A DNA stretch of 49,657 bases from Gammaproteobacteria bacterium (lineage in GTDB: Bacteria > Pseudomonadota > Gammaproteobacteria > GRL18). This document shows positions 35,360 through 44,984 of the stretch, in pieces. The position numbers were made by a program, and so were the translations under genes. The notes below the pieces were generated by a model. That model had not been told where the DNA came from. It ran no database searches and saw only the letters and a list, made by a program, of their open reading frames with translations. How positions within the stretch are numbered: position 1 is the stretch's first letter; each line of letters opens with the position of its first letter. The stretch lies in assembly GCA_016744395.1 (NCBI GenBank), contig JADGEK010000030.1, positions 1 to 49,657 on the forward strand, given 5' to 3'.

Positions 35360-35410
35360 TTTTCTCATTTAGGGGCTTCTTGTTTAGATACACCCTTATT
35401 AAAGTACATC

Positions 35411-35918
35411 TTACTTAAGTAAAGAGTTTTGCGCCTTTTTAAAATAGCCTATCATTGTTTTACCTATCTTTGTATTATCCCAAATTCCAGTAAAATCAGA
35501 AGCGCCTGGCCCATAGGCAAAAACAGGCACCATTTTCAGCCGTATGATAGGTGCTGGTAAATTTGGATTCAGTCATAACCTTTTCTGGTCATCTCAGGTA
35601 AACTCACTCTTCGTTCATTGGCTTTAGAAAGGTGTTTTCTTGAAAAAAGACCAACCACTGAACTCACATCACCTAGTTGTTTAAATTCTTCTTCAGTTTG
35701 AATCACATAAGTTCTTTGAGTTAAATCAGCCCCAAATGCTTAAATTGTTCTAAATTAATCTGGCCTTTGGCAATTTTTCCTGCCGGTATCTGAGCAATGC
35801 CCATACCATCACCAATAAATAGGATGATATTTTTAGGTATGGGTGGTGGTTCAAGCGCAGAGACAGGCAATAAGAACAAAGATAAGGCAAGGAATATAAA
35901 CCGTTTCAAAATATTCAC
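35411..35918 (-). pseudogene. Alkaline phosphatase pseudogene with large deletions
   Basis: Three pieces of a PhoA-type alkaline phosphatase appear in order on the reverse strand. First is a signal peptide plus KNIILFIGDGMG, which carries the first metal-site aspartate. Next is GADLTQRTYVIQTEEEFKQL with VVGLFSRKHL and LPEMTRKGYD, after a frame change at the stop near 35720. Last is VPVFAYGPGASDFTGIWDNT to the stop at 35411. The parts carrying the phosphorylated serine and most metal ligands are missing. About 500 bp remain, far short of a normal phosphatase gene. Confidence 0.82.
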
Positions 35919-36018
35919 CTATAAAATCGTAAGACATCAATTAATGATAAATTTTACCATTAATTGTTTGAAAATGATCTATCCATTACAAATGGCACCC
36001 AACCAAAAACAATAAAAA

Positions 36019-36741
36019 TTAAAAACCAAGTATTTTATTTAAGTATGCGCCTCGAATGTATCTAATTTCACCACTAAGAGACATTTCTTTTAAAACCGGG
36101 GTGATCAGGGGGAGCAAATTAACATTTTTTTTATTAACAAAATGAAATAAATCAAGGCGTTGAAGCACTGAACCTACAGGCTTGATGTTATGATATTTGT
36201 ACTTATAAATCATAAAGAGACCTGTGGCTTTTGCAGTGACGACCAGATCTACTTCATTATTCTGTAATAATTCAAAAGCGTCTATAAATCCTGGAGCCAT
36301 CACTCTATCCATTCCCAAAGTGCCTTTTTCAATAAATTTAGCCCCCTTTACAATGGCAATTTTATAAGACTCTAAATCCGACCATTTTTCAATTTTTACT
36401 AATGGATCTTTACTAAAAGAAATGGCTTCAACATAATTAATCACCACAGGCACTTCTACCAGATTAGGGTATTTAGTGGTAATTTTTCTGATGCGGCTAA
36501 TTTCACCATCAGTACGTCCTGAATTGGCTTGAATTAGCGACTCTTGAAGTGCCATATAATCAAATTTCGGGTTCAATCCAACTTTGGTATAAGCACGCTG
36601 AAGCACTTCAGCTGAAATCAGATGAACCATATTATCTTTACCACCAGAAAAAGTCAGAGCTTGAGTGACCGAAGTAAAGAATAATAATATCAGAGAAAAT
36701 AATTTCAAAAGAAGTCCTTTTGAGAAAAAAAGGAAAGACAT
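36019..36741 (-). CDS. Periplasmic solute-binding-like protein (SBP_bac_3 type)
   Basis: A 240-residue exported protein with a hydrophobic signal sequence (about residues 9-28, cleavage near TQA-LTF). The body resembles family 3 binding proteins (SAEVLQRAYTKVGLNPKFDY, the middle NEVDLVVTAKATG, and the C-terminal PVLKEMSLSGEIRYIRG). No ABC transporter genes adjoin it, so it may be an orphan binding protein or a sensor input. I cannot name the ligand. Confidence 0.75.
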   Translation of the reverse strand: MSFLFFSKGLLLKLFSLILLFFTSVTQALTFSGGKDNMVHLISAEVLQRAYTKVGLNPKFDYMALQESLIQANSGRTDGEISRIRKITTKYPNLVEVPVVINYVEAISFSKDPLVKIEKWSDLESYKIAIVKGAKFIEKGTLGMDRVMAPGFIDAFELLQNNEVDLVVTAKATGLFMIYKYKYHNIKPVGSVLQRLDLFHFVNKKNVNLLPLITPVLKEMSLSGEIRYIRGAYLNKILGF

Positions 36742-36784
36742 CTATTTAAAAATAGTATAGAAGAGAAAGCAATAACGATCAAAT

Positions 36785-36813
36785 AAAAAAGCCTGGTAGA
36801 ACCAGGCTTTTTT
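36785..36813 (-). terminator. Intrinsic terminator after pepN
   Basis: AAAAAAGCCTGGT, loop AGA, then ACCAGGCTTTTTT: a perfect stem with T-runs on both strands. It lies 19 bp past the pepN stop and would end the dnaB-alr-pepN transcript. Confidence 0.92.
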
Positions 36814-36831
36814 ATAAATAATTGAAAAAAT

Positions 36832-39504
36832 TTAAGTCAAACTTTTCGTTACTATTTCAAAAACATCTGGAGACAATTTGTCTCTTGCTGCCCTTTCAAG
36901 CTCAGCTTTCATCAAATTTTGTCGTGTCTCATCATAACGTCTCCAACGACTAAAGAGTTTAACCATACGTGAGGCAATTTGAGGATTAAACTTATCCAGA
37001 GCGAGGATTTGATCCATCACAAATTGGTAACCCAGGCCATTTGTATTATGAAAAGCTTGCAGGTTCATTCCAGCAAAAGCACCAATCAAAGAGCGTACTT
37101 TGTTAGGATTTTTAAGATCGAAACAAGGGTGTTCCATTAATGTTTTTACTTTTTCCAACACATTATCATGTTGTGATGATGCTTGAACAATAAACCACTT
37201 ATCCATCACCAGCGCATCATCAGACCAGCGCTGTTCAAAGGCATCCAAGGCATTACAAGTCTGTTCAGACTCCAGGTGTGATAACTGTGATAGTGCCGCA
37301 ATAGAATCAGTCATATTATTAGCAGATTGGAAATGTTTATAGCCCAAGGCTGCAGAAGCATCATCCTCCTTAGCCATTAAATAACTTAGAGCCAGATTTC
37401 GTAAGCTTCGTTTACCTGCTTCTTCAGCATTGAATTGATATTCCTCTGAAGAACTTAATTTATCATAACAGGCTTTAAACTGAGAATTAAGACGTTCAGC
37501 CATAAGCAATTTAAGCTGCTTGCGTATTGAAAAAACAGCGTCAACTTCAGCGACCTCAAGTTGTTCTAAAAGGTAAGATTCAGAAGGTAAAACCAGAGCT
37601 TGTGCTTTTAAGGCATTATCCAGAGTTGCATCCGTGAGTATCTGCTCACAGGCGTGAATAAACTTTTCCAGAGTCGCTGCATTAAAGTCTTCTTTTTTCT
37701 CAATGGCATCAAGAATCAATTGACTCGCTAATTGTTGTCCTGCTTCCCAGCGATTAAAGGGATCGGAGTCATAAGCCATAAGAAATGCGCGTTCAGCAGC
37801 AATGGTTTCTTTAGATAAATCATCTGGATACTCTAGAATAATGGGGGCAGAAAAGTCTCTCAGTAAAGATAGAACAGGTTTTTCATTAATATCTGTAAAC
37901 TCAAAAGTTTGCTGTTTTTCTGTCAAAATCATCATGTCTTCGAGAATTTGTTCACCCTTTGCATTTAATAGTCCCATTTTAACCGGAATATAAAAAGGAA
38001 CTTTTATTTTTTTCCCTGGGCTATTGAGTGTTTCATAGGGAGTAATGGCACAAAACTGTTCCAACTCAATGATAAATTTTTTCTCATCCGCAAGATAAGT
38101 TGTTTTAACGGTCACTCTTGGTGTACCCGCTTGATTATACCAACTCGAGAACTGGCTTAAATTAATTTGGCTGGCATCACTCATTGCAGAAACAAAGTCT
38201 TCTGTAGTCACCGCCTGGCCATCATGACGATCAAAATAAAGTTTCATACCTTTTTGAAAATTTTCTTCGCCTAGAACCGTATGAATCATACGAATAACTT
38301 CAGCGCCCTTATTATAAACAGTGACGGTGTAAAAGTTATTGATCTCCATGTACTGAGCAGGACGAATAGGATGAGCCATTGGGCTGGCATCCTCTGCAAA
38401 CTGATGAGCCCGCAGAATTCTAACGTCACTGATACGCTTAACAGCTCTGGATTGCATATCAGAGGTAAACTCCTGATCACGAAAAACCGTTAAACCTTCT
38501 TTAAGGCTGAGCTGAAACCAATCTCGGCAAGTGACCCGATTACCCGTCCAGTTATGAAAATATTCATGACCAATAACACCTTCAATGCCTTCATAATCGT
38601 TATCAGTCGCACTTTGTGGATCGGCCAATACATATTTCGCATTAAATACATTCAGACCTTTATTTTCCATTGCTCCCATATTAAAGTCTTCAACAGCAAC
38701 GATCATATAAATATCCAGGTCATATTCCAAACCGAAGACTTCTTCATCCCACATCATTGAATTTTTCAATGAGTGCATGGCATGCTCACATTTCTCTCCA
38801 TTTTGTTTCTCAACAAAAAGTTGCAGTGTCACGTTTCGACCCGATATTGTCGTATAAGAATCTTCAATTTTTAATAAGTCACCTGCGACTAATGCAAACA
38901 GATAACAAGGCTTTTTAAAGGGGTCATGCCATATCGCATAATGGCGACCTTCGGGCAGTTCACCTTGCTCAACCAAATTACCATTTGACAGCATCACAGG
39001 GTATTTTTCTTTATTAGCAATAATAGCCGTTGTGAAAGTGGACATGACATCAGGTTGATCCAGATAAAAGGTAATGCGTCTAAAACCTTCTGCCTCACAT
39101 TGTGTACAAAAATTACCACTGGACTGATAAAGACCTTCCAGAGCTTTGTTGGCTTCAGGCTGAGTCCATGTTTCGACTTCCAGAATAAAAGAGTATGGTA
39201 CATCAGGAATGATTAAGTGCTCATCAGTGCACTGATAATCCAGCTCGCAAAGGGGCTGACCATTTAATAGAATTGATTTTAACTCTAATCCCTGACCATT
39301 TAATTTAAGCGTTTCATCACGGAAATCTGCTTTATGATTACGCAAAATTTCTAAACGGCTTTTAACGATAGTGACTGTTTTTTGCTCGCCCTGTTCATCT
39401 AAAACAGGTACTTCCAGCTCAAAACTCAGTTCTGTTCTGTTAATCACATAGCTGGGATACTGATAGTCTTTCAGGAAAATTGTGGTATTGTTACTCATAT
39501 TCAA
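36832..39504 (-). CDS. pepN: Aminopeptidase N
   Basis: An 890-residue M1 metallopeptidase (E. coli: 870) that removes N-terminal residues from peptides in the cytosol. The substrate-binding GAMEN is at 277-281, the zinc site HEYFH at 313-317 with Glu336 as third ligand. The long C-terminal helical domain ends LSPDVFEIVTKSL. Translation may begin at the second Met. Its start overlaps the 3' end of alr by 14 bp, so it belongs to the dnaB-alr transcript. Confidence 0.97.
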   Translation of the reverse strand: MNMSNNTTIFLKDYQYPSYVINRTELSFELEVPVLDEQGEQKTVTIVKSRLEILRNHKADFRDETLKLNGQGLELKSILLNGQPLCELDYQCTDEHLIIPDVPYSFILEVETWTQPEANKALEGLYQSSGNFCTQCEAEGFRRITFYLDQPDVMSTFTTAIIANKEKYPVMLSNGNLVEQGELPEGRHYAIWHDPFKKPCYLFALVAGDLLKIEDSYTTISGRNVTLQLFVEKQNGEKCEHAMHSLKNSMMWDEEVFGLEYDLDIYMIVAVEDFNMGAMENKGLNVFNAKYVLADPQSATDNDYEGIEGVIGHEYFHNWTGNRVTCRDWFQLSLKEGLTVFRDQEFTSDMQSRAVKRISDVRILRAHQFAEDASPMAHPIRPAQYMEINNFYTVTVYNKGAEVIRMIHTVLGEENFQKGMKLYFDRHDGQAVTTEDFVSAMSDASQINLSQFSSWYNQAGTPRVTVKTTYLADEKKFIIELEQFCAITPYETLNSPGKKIKVPFYIPVKMGLLNAKGEQILEDMMILTEKQQTFEFTDINEKPVLSLLRDFSAPIILEYPDDLSKETIAAERAFLMAYDSDPFNRWEAGQQLASQLILDAIEKKEDFNAATLEKFIHACEQILTDATLDNALKAQALVLPSESYLLEQLEVAEVDAVFSIRKQLKLLMAERLNSQFKACYDKLSSSEEYQFNAEEAGKRSLRNLALSYLMAKEDDASAALGYKHFQSANNMTDSIAALSQLSHLESEQTCNALDAFEQRWSDDALVMDKWFIVQASSQHDNVLEKVKTLMEHPCFDLKNPNKVRSLIGAFAGMNLQAFHNTNGLGYQFVMDQILALDKFNPQIASRMVKLFSRWRRYDETRQNLMKAELERAARDKLSPDVFEIVTKSLT

Positions 39505-40624
39505 AACTGACTCTTTGTGTTATTTGACATAATAATTCATAGGCAATGGTGCCTGCTTTCTGGGAAATTTTTTCAATGGGTAAGCCCTTACCCCAAAGTA
39601 TTGCTCTATCACCCATTTGAAATGGAATTTGATTTTTTTCTAAAGCACCCAAATCAACGGTGATCATATCCATAGAAACACGTCCCACTAAAGGCACTTC
39701 CATATTATTAATCAATACTGGTGTCCCTGATGGTGCATGGCGGGGATAACCATCACCATAGCCAATGGCAATCACACCAATGGTCATGTCCTCAGGACAA
39801 CACCAACTCGCACCATAACCGATACAATCCCCTTTCTTCAAATTTTTTATTGAAATCAATTCGGATGAAAGTGTCATCACGGGTTTCAGATTTTCATCCA
39901 GTCCATTTCTAGAGGGTGTCGCTGTTTCAAAAGGCGAAATACCATAAAGCATGATACCTGGCCTGACCCAATCAAAATGTGCATCAGAATGGGATAGAAT
40001 GGCGGCAGAATTCGCCATGCTTTTTTGGAATGAGTCTACCCCTTTCAGACAGGCTAATAAATCAGATTGCTGATTGAATTGTTTTATTTGGGTTTGGTTC
40101 GTAGGATTTTCAACTTCATCGGCACAAGAAAAATGAGAAATGACCACCGCAGGCAAATAATCTGCATCTATTTGTTGGTATTGATTGATTAAATATTCAA
40201 GATCATTTTCGGATAAACCAAGACGATGCATTCCCGTATCAATTTTTAGCCAGTAATCCAGAGTACAGCCACTCTCATATAACCATTGAAATTGTTCCAG
40301 ACTATGAATCACTGGAATTAATTTTTGTGCTTTACATTGTTGATAGTCTTCAGCACAAAATACACCTTCTAACAGAATAATATTTTTTTTAATCTCGTGC
40401 TCAAGCAAGTACTTCTGTAAAATAAGTGCCTCATCGAGTCGAGCAACAGCAAAAGCATCACTTGCACTCAAAGCTTCTGCAACCTCTAAAACACCATGAC
40501 CGTAAGCATTTGCTTTAATGACACTGAGTATTTTAGTCTCTGGTGCTGCTTGTTTAACCCGTGCTAAGTTATGTCTTAGAGCATCCAGATTAATTAATGC
40601 TCTTGATGTCACACTAGTCTTCAT
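39491..40624 (-). CDS. alr: Alanine racemase
   Basis: A PLP enzyme of 377 residues that makes D-alanine for peptidoglycan. The PLP lysine is Lys37 in VIKANAYGHG, the catalytic tyrosine is in GYGDGYPRHAPSGTPV, and RPGIMLYGISPF is typical. I place the start at ATG 40624, which gives the usual N-terminus and an 11-bp overlap with dnaB; a start at 40666 would add 14 residues inside dnaB. The dnaB-alr order is conserved in Gammaproteobacteria. Confidence 0.96.
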   Translation of the reverse strand: MKTSVTSRALINLDALRHNLARVKQAAPETKILSVIKANAYGHGVLEVAEALSASDAFAVARLDEALILQKYLLEHEIKKNIILLEGVFCAEDYQQCKAQKLIPVIHSLEQFQWLYESGCTLDYWLKIDTGMHRLGLSENDLEYLINQYQQIDADYLPAVVISHFSCADEVENPTNQTQIKQFNQQSDLLACLKGVDSFQKSMANSAAILSHSDAHFDWVRPGIMLYGISPFETATPSRNGLDENLKPVMTLSSELISIKNLKKGDCIGYGASWCCPEDMTIGVIAIGYGDGYPRHAPSGTPVLINNMEVPLVGRVSMDMITVDLGALEKNQIPFQMGDRAILWGKGLPIEKISQKAGTIAYELLCQITQRVSFEYE

Positions 40625-41969
40625 AGTCAATGGATGCATGATTCTCAAATTTAGTGTATTGTCCAATAAAGGTCAATCTTGCTGTACCTAAAGGTCCGTT
40701 ACGATGTTTACCAATAATAATTTCACCCGTACCTTTATCTGGACTGTCTTCGTTATACACTTCATCTCGATAAATAAAAACAATTAAATCTGCATCCTGC
40801 TCAATCGCACCAGATTCACGTAAATCTGACATCACAGGACGCTTGTTAGGACGTTGTTCCAAACCACGGTTTAACTGAGATAACGCAATAACTGGCACAT
40901 TCATTTCTTTAGCCAGTGCTTTTAAGCCACGTGAAATTTCTGAAATTTCATTCACCCGGTTTTCAGAACCGCCTTTTACCTGCATTAACTGAAGATAATC
41001 CACCACAATCAAACCAATATCATGTTTACGCTTTAAACGTCTGACCCGGGCTCGCATTTCGGTTGGTGATAATGCTGGCGTGTCATCAATAAAAAGTTTG
41101 GCTTCATTTAAAATAGAAACCGCTGAGGTCAGCCGAGGCCAATCATCTTCATCCAATTGTCCAGAGCGCACTTTAGTCTGATTGATACGCCCCAGAGATG
41201 ACAGCATACGTAAAGTCAGTGACTCAGCAGGCATTTCCATACTGAATACGGCCACTCCAACACCAGCACCAATAGCTGCATTTTCAGCCAGGTTCATCGC
41301 GAAAGTCGTCTTTCCCATCGACGGCCGGCCAGCAACAATAATCAAATCTGCGGGCTGTAATCCAGAAGTCATTTTGTCAAAATCAGTAAATCCGGAAGGA
41401 ATACCCGTGAATGTGCCACCATTTTGGTACAGTTCATCAATTCTATCGACTGTTTTTTTCAACAGTTCGGTCATGCCCTTAAAATCCTGACCAGCGCTGG
41501 CACCTTTATCCGCAATCTCAAAAACGGTCTTTTCGGCCGCTTCTAGAATATCATCACTTTTTCGCCCATCAGGATTAAAAGCACTATCGGCAATTTCATT
41601 ACCAATCTGGATGAGTCGCCTTAAAACTGAGCGCTCACGAACAATATCCGAATAAGCACGAATATTCGATGCACTGGGTGTATTATTGACCAAACTCCCA
41701 AGATAGGCCAAACCACCTGCATCATCAATCTCATTATGGGTCTCCAGGCGCTCTGATATGGTCACTACATCACAGGGCTTGCCTTCCTCTATCTGCTCAC
41801 GAATTGCCTTAAAGATGATTCGGTGATCACGACGATAAAAATCATCTTCGTTCACAATACTGGCAATGTGATCCCAGGACTCATTATTAATCAGCAAGCC
41901 ACCAAGAATGGATTGTTCAGCATCAATGGAATGTGGGGGTAATTTGATAGAGTCTGTTATTTGATCCAT
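40614..41969 (-). CDS. dnaB: Replicative DNA helicase DnaB
   Basis: A 451-residue hexameric helicase of the replication fork. The N-terminal domain begins PPHSIDAEQSILGGLL; the RecA-like domain has Walker A GRPSMGKT at 214-221, VVDYLQLM and the arginine finger region SDLRESGAIEQDAD. The start at 41969 (MDQITDS) is preferred over an ATG eight codons upstream. There is no sign of an intein, which often sits at the Walker A of this gene. It heads the dnaB-alr-pepN transcript. Confidence 0.98.
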   Translation of the reverse strand: MDQITDSIKLPPHSIDAEQSILGGLLINNESWDHIASIVNEDDFYRRDHRIIFKAIREQIEEGKPCDVVTISERLETHNEIDDAGGLAYLGSLVNNTPSASNIRAYSDIVRERSVLRRLIQIGNEIADSAFNPDGRKSDDILEAAEKTVFEIADKGASAGQDFKGMTELLKKTVDRIDELYQNGGTFTGIPSGFTDFDKMTSGLQPADLIIVAGRPSMGKTTFAMNLAENAAIGAGVGVAVFSMEMPAESLTLRMLSSLGRINQTKVRSGQLDEDDWPRLTSAVSILNEAKLFIDDTPALSPTEMRARVRRLKRKHDIGLIVVDYLQLMQVKGGSENRVNEISEISRGLKALAKEMNVPVIALSQLNRGLEQRPNKRPVMSDLRESGAIEQDADLIVFIYRDEVYNEDSPDKGTGEIIIGKHRNGPLGTARLTFIGQYTKFENHASIDYED

Positions 41970-42085
41970 ATTTCTCTCTAGTAAGAGTATCAATTATTAT
42001 CGATGTACAGCGAAAATTAATAGGAAATTTTACTTCTTCGCAGTTCACAAAAGCAAGGAGTTTACCCTCTAAAAAAATAACTTTC

Positions 42086-42094
42086 TGTTATAAT
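42086..42094 (+). promoter_or_regulatory. Extended -10 promoter of the membrane thioredoxin gene
   Basis: TGTTATAAT is a perfect extended -10 (TGn plus TATAAT), 65 bases before the preferred start at 42160. The -35 region is weak. Confidence 0.55.
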
Positions 42095-42159
42095 TTACCG
42101 ATTAAATCAATTGCTGCTCTGTGCCTCTACGTCACACAGAACATAAAAAAGGAATGCAA

Positions 42160-43092
42160 ATGGCTGTATCACCCGATGATGTCTACCTGGTTATTTTAAA
42201 TAACCAGTTGGCTAAAGGCCGAACATTAGATGAAGTGATTCAAAATTTATCTCATGAACTGAATCAAGGCCCCGATGAGATAAAAAATATGCTGAGCAAA
42301 CAAATGTTTGTTATTGAATCAGGCGTCAGCCAGAAAAAAGCAAAAGAAACTCAAACACGCATCATCAATGCAGGCGTTGGCTGCCAGGTAAAAAAAATAC
42401 CCCGAACCGATACGGTGGATGTCTCCACTTTAGCACGAAATACTCAGATTATTTGTGCCAAATGTGGCAAACAACAGGCTGTCAGCAGTAATTGTCCAAG
42501 TTGCGGCATTGCTTTCTCAAAATTCAGTCCAGATCCTGTGGGAGTTCACTCCAAAACACAACAAAAACCCACAAACAGACATTTTAGAGCGAACAAAAAC
42601 ACCTATAAAAAGCCCAGCAGCACTTCAAATTCAGCTCGAAATGCTTTTATAGGGATATTTGTGATGATTGCTATGGTTTTTGCTGTTGCTGCATTAAACA
42701 AGAATGGTCAAAGCAGCAAAAAAGCCATTATTTCAGACAGTGGTGAAACACTTTATGCGATTGAAACACATAGCATTTCTAATATCGATCACTATGAAGA
42801 TTTAATTGTACCAGGTTACATCACAATCATTGATTTTTCAGCGGATTGGTGTCCTGTTTGTAAAAAGCTGGATAAATTTGAAAATCGATTAGTGGATGAA
42901 AGAGAAGATGTCATCGTCAGAAAGTTGGATGTATCCAAAGCAGACGATTTTAGGTTGGCCCTGAAAAAATATGACTTAAATTTCCGTGGCGTACCACACT
43001 CGATTATCTTTGGAAAAAACGGGGACTTTATTGCTAGTGACAGTAACAATCAACAAGAAGGACGGCGATACATTCACTCCCTGATACAATAA
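42160..43092 (+). CDS. Membrane-anchored thioredoxin-like protein with zinc ribbon
   Basis: A 310-residue protein from the ATG at 42160, six bases after AAAGGAA; a GTG at 42121 would add 13 residues. An N-terminal domain of about 80 residues, which I do not recognise, contains SKKQMFVIESG-like helices and ends AGVGCQVKKI. A zinc ribbon follows (Cys99, Cys102, Cys112, Cys115), then a basic linker, one membrane helix (about 162-179) and a C-terminal thioredoxin fold with WCPVC (Cys231, Cys234) and a cis-proline GVPH. With a cytosolic N-terminus the thioredoxin would face the periplasm, as in DsbD or thiol-reducing proteins. Its partner is unknown. Confidence 0.8.
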   Translation: MAVSPDDVYLVILNNQLAKGRTLDEVIQNLSHELNQGPDEIKNMLSKQMFVIESGVSQKKAKETQTRIINAGVGCQVKKIPRTDTVDVSTLARNTQIICAKCGKQQAVSSNCPSCGIAFSKFSPDPVGVHSKTQQKPTNRHFRANKNTYKKPSSTSNSARNAFIGIFVMIAMVFAVAALNKNGQSSKKAIISDSGETLYAIETHSISNIDHYEDLIVPGYITIIDFSADWCPVCKKLDKFENRLVDEREDVIVRKLDVSKADDFRLALKKYDLNFRGVPHSIIFGKNGDFIASDSNNQQEGRRYIHSLIQ

Positions 43093-43172
43093 GAAAGGGG
43101 TTTCAAAATTGTGTACTATTATCAGGTTCATTATCATGGGCATCAAACACATTGCGGTTTAATGATGTGAGC

Positions 43173-43207
43173 GTAGAGGCATAGGCATGCCTATGCCTTG
43201 TCTCTAC
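43173..43207. repeat. GCATGC-centred palindrome between convergent genes
   Basis: AGGCATAGGCA (43177-43187) and TGCCTATGCCT (43188-43198) form a 22-bp perfect palindrome, flanked by GTAG and TCTAC that extend it with a bulge. A T-run follows. It shares the GCATGC centre and the CTTGTCTCT end with the element at 17136-17159. Confidence 0.75.
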
Positions 43208-43250
43208 CTTTTTTAAAGCGGTAGTTTAACGCTGTGAATTGAGGATAATA

Positions 43251-43469
43251 CTAGTGATTTAATAACCACTCAGGCAGTTTTTGCTTAGCATTTTCAGAAA
43301 TGCGACGAGAAACATCATCTTGCCTGGCATTATCGTGATCAGGATCTGGCTGAATTTCTGTCTTTTCTTCTTCCTGAACTTTTCTCTGTGTTGATAAAAT
43401 TGACATCATGTCATCGTAAGAAATTTCTTCAACAGAATACTCATCTTGGTTTGCTAGAAATGGGCTCAT
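43251..43469 (-). CDS. Small acidic protein of unknown function
   Basis: A 72-residue protein, very polar and rich in Asp, Glu and Gln, with no signal or membrane segment and no motif I recognise. A GAGGA ribosome site five to six bases before the ATG supports translation. It lies convergent to the membrane thioredoxin gene and divergent from the phosphatase gene. The middle (QRKVQEEEKTEIQPDPDHDN) is likely unstructured. Confidence 0.6.
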   Translation of the reverse strand: MSPFLANQDEYSVEEISYDDMMSILSTQRKVQEEEKTEIQPDPDHDNARQDDVSRRISENAKQKLPEWLLNH

Positions 43470-43682
43470 TTATTCCTCGATGTATAGAATTCTCAATGTA
43501 TAAGTACATTCTATCCAATCTTCCCTCATTCGTCAGTCAGCAATATCCTACTTTAGTCGTTTCATTAATAAATGTTCTATTTAGTCTTGTGAATTTCCAT
43601 CATTTAACTGATATAATCGCATATTAGCATCATACTCAGCATACAGTATGTTTAATTTCTCATGCTTTAGGCACACAACCAA

Positions 43683-44417
43683 TTGAAAATTAAATATTTC
43701 TTTAAAAACAACAAAGGTCGCGACTTTGTCTGTGGAGATATCCATGGTTGTTTTGGTTTACTAGAAGAAAAGTTGGCTGAAGTTCATTTCGATACTCTTA
43801 CGGATCGATTATTCAGTGTTGGAGATATCATTGATCGCGGCATTGAGTCAGAGAAAGCCATTGAATATCTGAATAAAAGCTGGTTTCATTGCATTCGTGG
43901 TAACCATGAGCAAATGTTTCTAGACTGGTGCACCGAAGATGAATCAATCTATCGAAATGATGCCTTTCGATTCCACATTCATAATGGTGGTATCTGGGTT
44001 GCTGACTTTCTAGGAGTCCATATCCAAAAACTAGCCGATGACATGAATAAAGATGAGCCCATTGCCGAACTCTATCCAGACTTAAATATCTGGATCGAAG
44101 CCATCAACCAATTACCCTATGCTATTGAAATCAAGTCCTATAAGAAAAAAATAGGTATTGTTCATGCAGAAATCCCAGAACACGTTCAGTGGCCCTCACT
44201 TGAAGCTGAATTGAACAAAACCAACGTACTTTACAGTATCCTTTTCTCCCGTAAATACATTTTGTCTTCAAAAAGAAAGAAATACAAAATTGATGGTGTG
44301 GATGAAATTTATTGTGGCCATACCATTGTCGACATGCCTCAAAAAAGAGGTAATGTTAATTATATTGATACAGGTGCCTACTCCCATCATAATTTAACTT
44401 TGCTTGAACTTAAATAA
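43683..44417 (+). CDS. Serine/threonine protein phosphatase-like metallophosphoesterase
   Basis: A 244-residue PPP-family protein related to lambda phosphatase and PrpA/PrpB. The metal motifs are GDIHG (Asp19, His21), GDIIDRG (Asp48) and GNHE (Asn74, His75), with later histidines in GIVHAEIP and CGHT. It would remove phosphate from proteins or small molecules in the cytosol. It starts at TTG with only a weak ribosome site. No kinase gene is close by. Confidence 0.88.
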   Translation: MKIKYFFKNNKGRDFVCGDIHGCFGLLEEKLAEVHFDTLTDRLFSVGDIIDRGIESEKAIEYLNKSWFHCIRGNHEQMFLDWCTEDESIYRNDAFRFHIHNGGIWVADFLGVHIQKLADDMNKDEPIAELYPDLNIWIEAINQLPYAIEIKSYKKKIGIVHAEIPEHVQWPSLEAELNKTNVLYSILFSRKYILSSKRKKYKIDGVDEIYCGHTIVDMPQKRGNVNYIDTGAYSHHNLTLLELK

Positions 44418-44433
44418 TGAGGGTTAAAAAAAA

Positions 44434-44916
44434 GTGACTATCAATAACAACCACATCCCTTTGATTTTCACTCTATTACTCATCTCTTTTTCTTTGTGGG
44501 GAAACCAAGCTATGGCTAACACAACAAGCAATCAAAATTTAAACAAAACTCCATTAAAAAAATGTCCAGACAAGCCCAACTGCATTAACACTGAATATCC
44601 TGAGCAGACCAGGCATTATTTACCTGCTATTGATTTTCCTGATTCAAAGAAAGAGCAATTATTGTCACAGGTTAAAATTCTTATTGTGAACATGGGCGGG
44701 GTTATTATAAAAGAAGAAAAACACTATATTGCCGCCACATTCACCTCTAGTCTCTTTAAATTCATCGATGACTTTGAACTCAGACAAGACAATGCAACGC
44801 ATAAATTGCATATTCGTTCTGCATCACGAACAGGCTATAGTGATTTTGGTGTGAATAAACGACGTGTTAACAAGTTTTCAGAGCAGTTTAAACGATTATT
44901 AGAAGACAATGAATAG
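44434..44916 (+). CDS. DUF1499 family exported protein
   Basis: A 160-residue protein with a signal peptide (hydrophobic residues 9-25, cleavage near AMA-NTT) and the DUF1499 core: CPDKPNCINTEYP, VIIKEEKHYIAATFTSSLFKFIDDFEL and SASRTGYSDFGVNKRRV. The start is GTG after GAGGG. It follows the phosphatase gene by 16 bp on the same strand. The function of the family is not known. Confidence 0.85.
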   Translation: MTINNNHIPLIFTLLLISFSLWGNQAMANTTSNQNLNKTPLKKCPDKPNCINTEYPEQTRHYLPAIDFPDSKKEQLLSQVKILIVNMGGVIIKEEKHYIAATFTSSLFKFIDDFELRQDNATHKLHIRSASRTGYSDFGVNKRRVNKFSEQFKRLLEDNE

Positions 44917-44984
44917 AAAATAACGCTTTAACAAACCGCTTTTTAGTAAATAATTATAATAAGACAATCAGGACTTTATAAAAA

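Noticed and set aside
35721-35918. A 65-residue exported protein as an independent gene.
   Set aside because: Its content is the N-terminus of an alkaline phosphatase, and matching later pieces follow in other frames, so it is part of a pseudogene.
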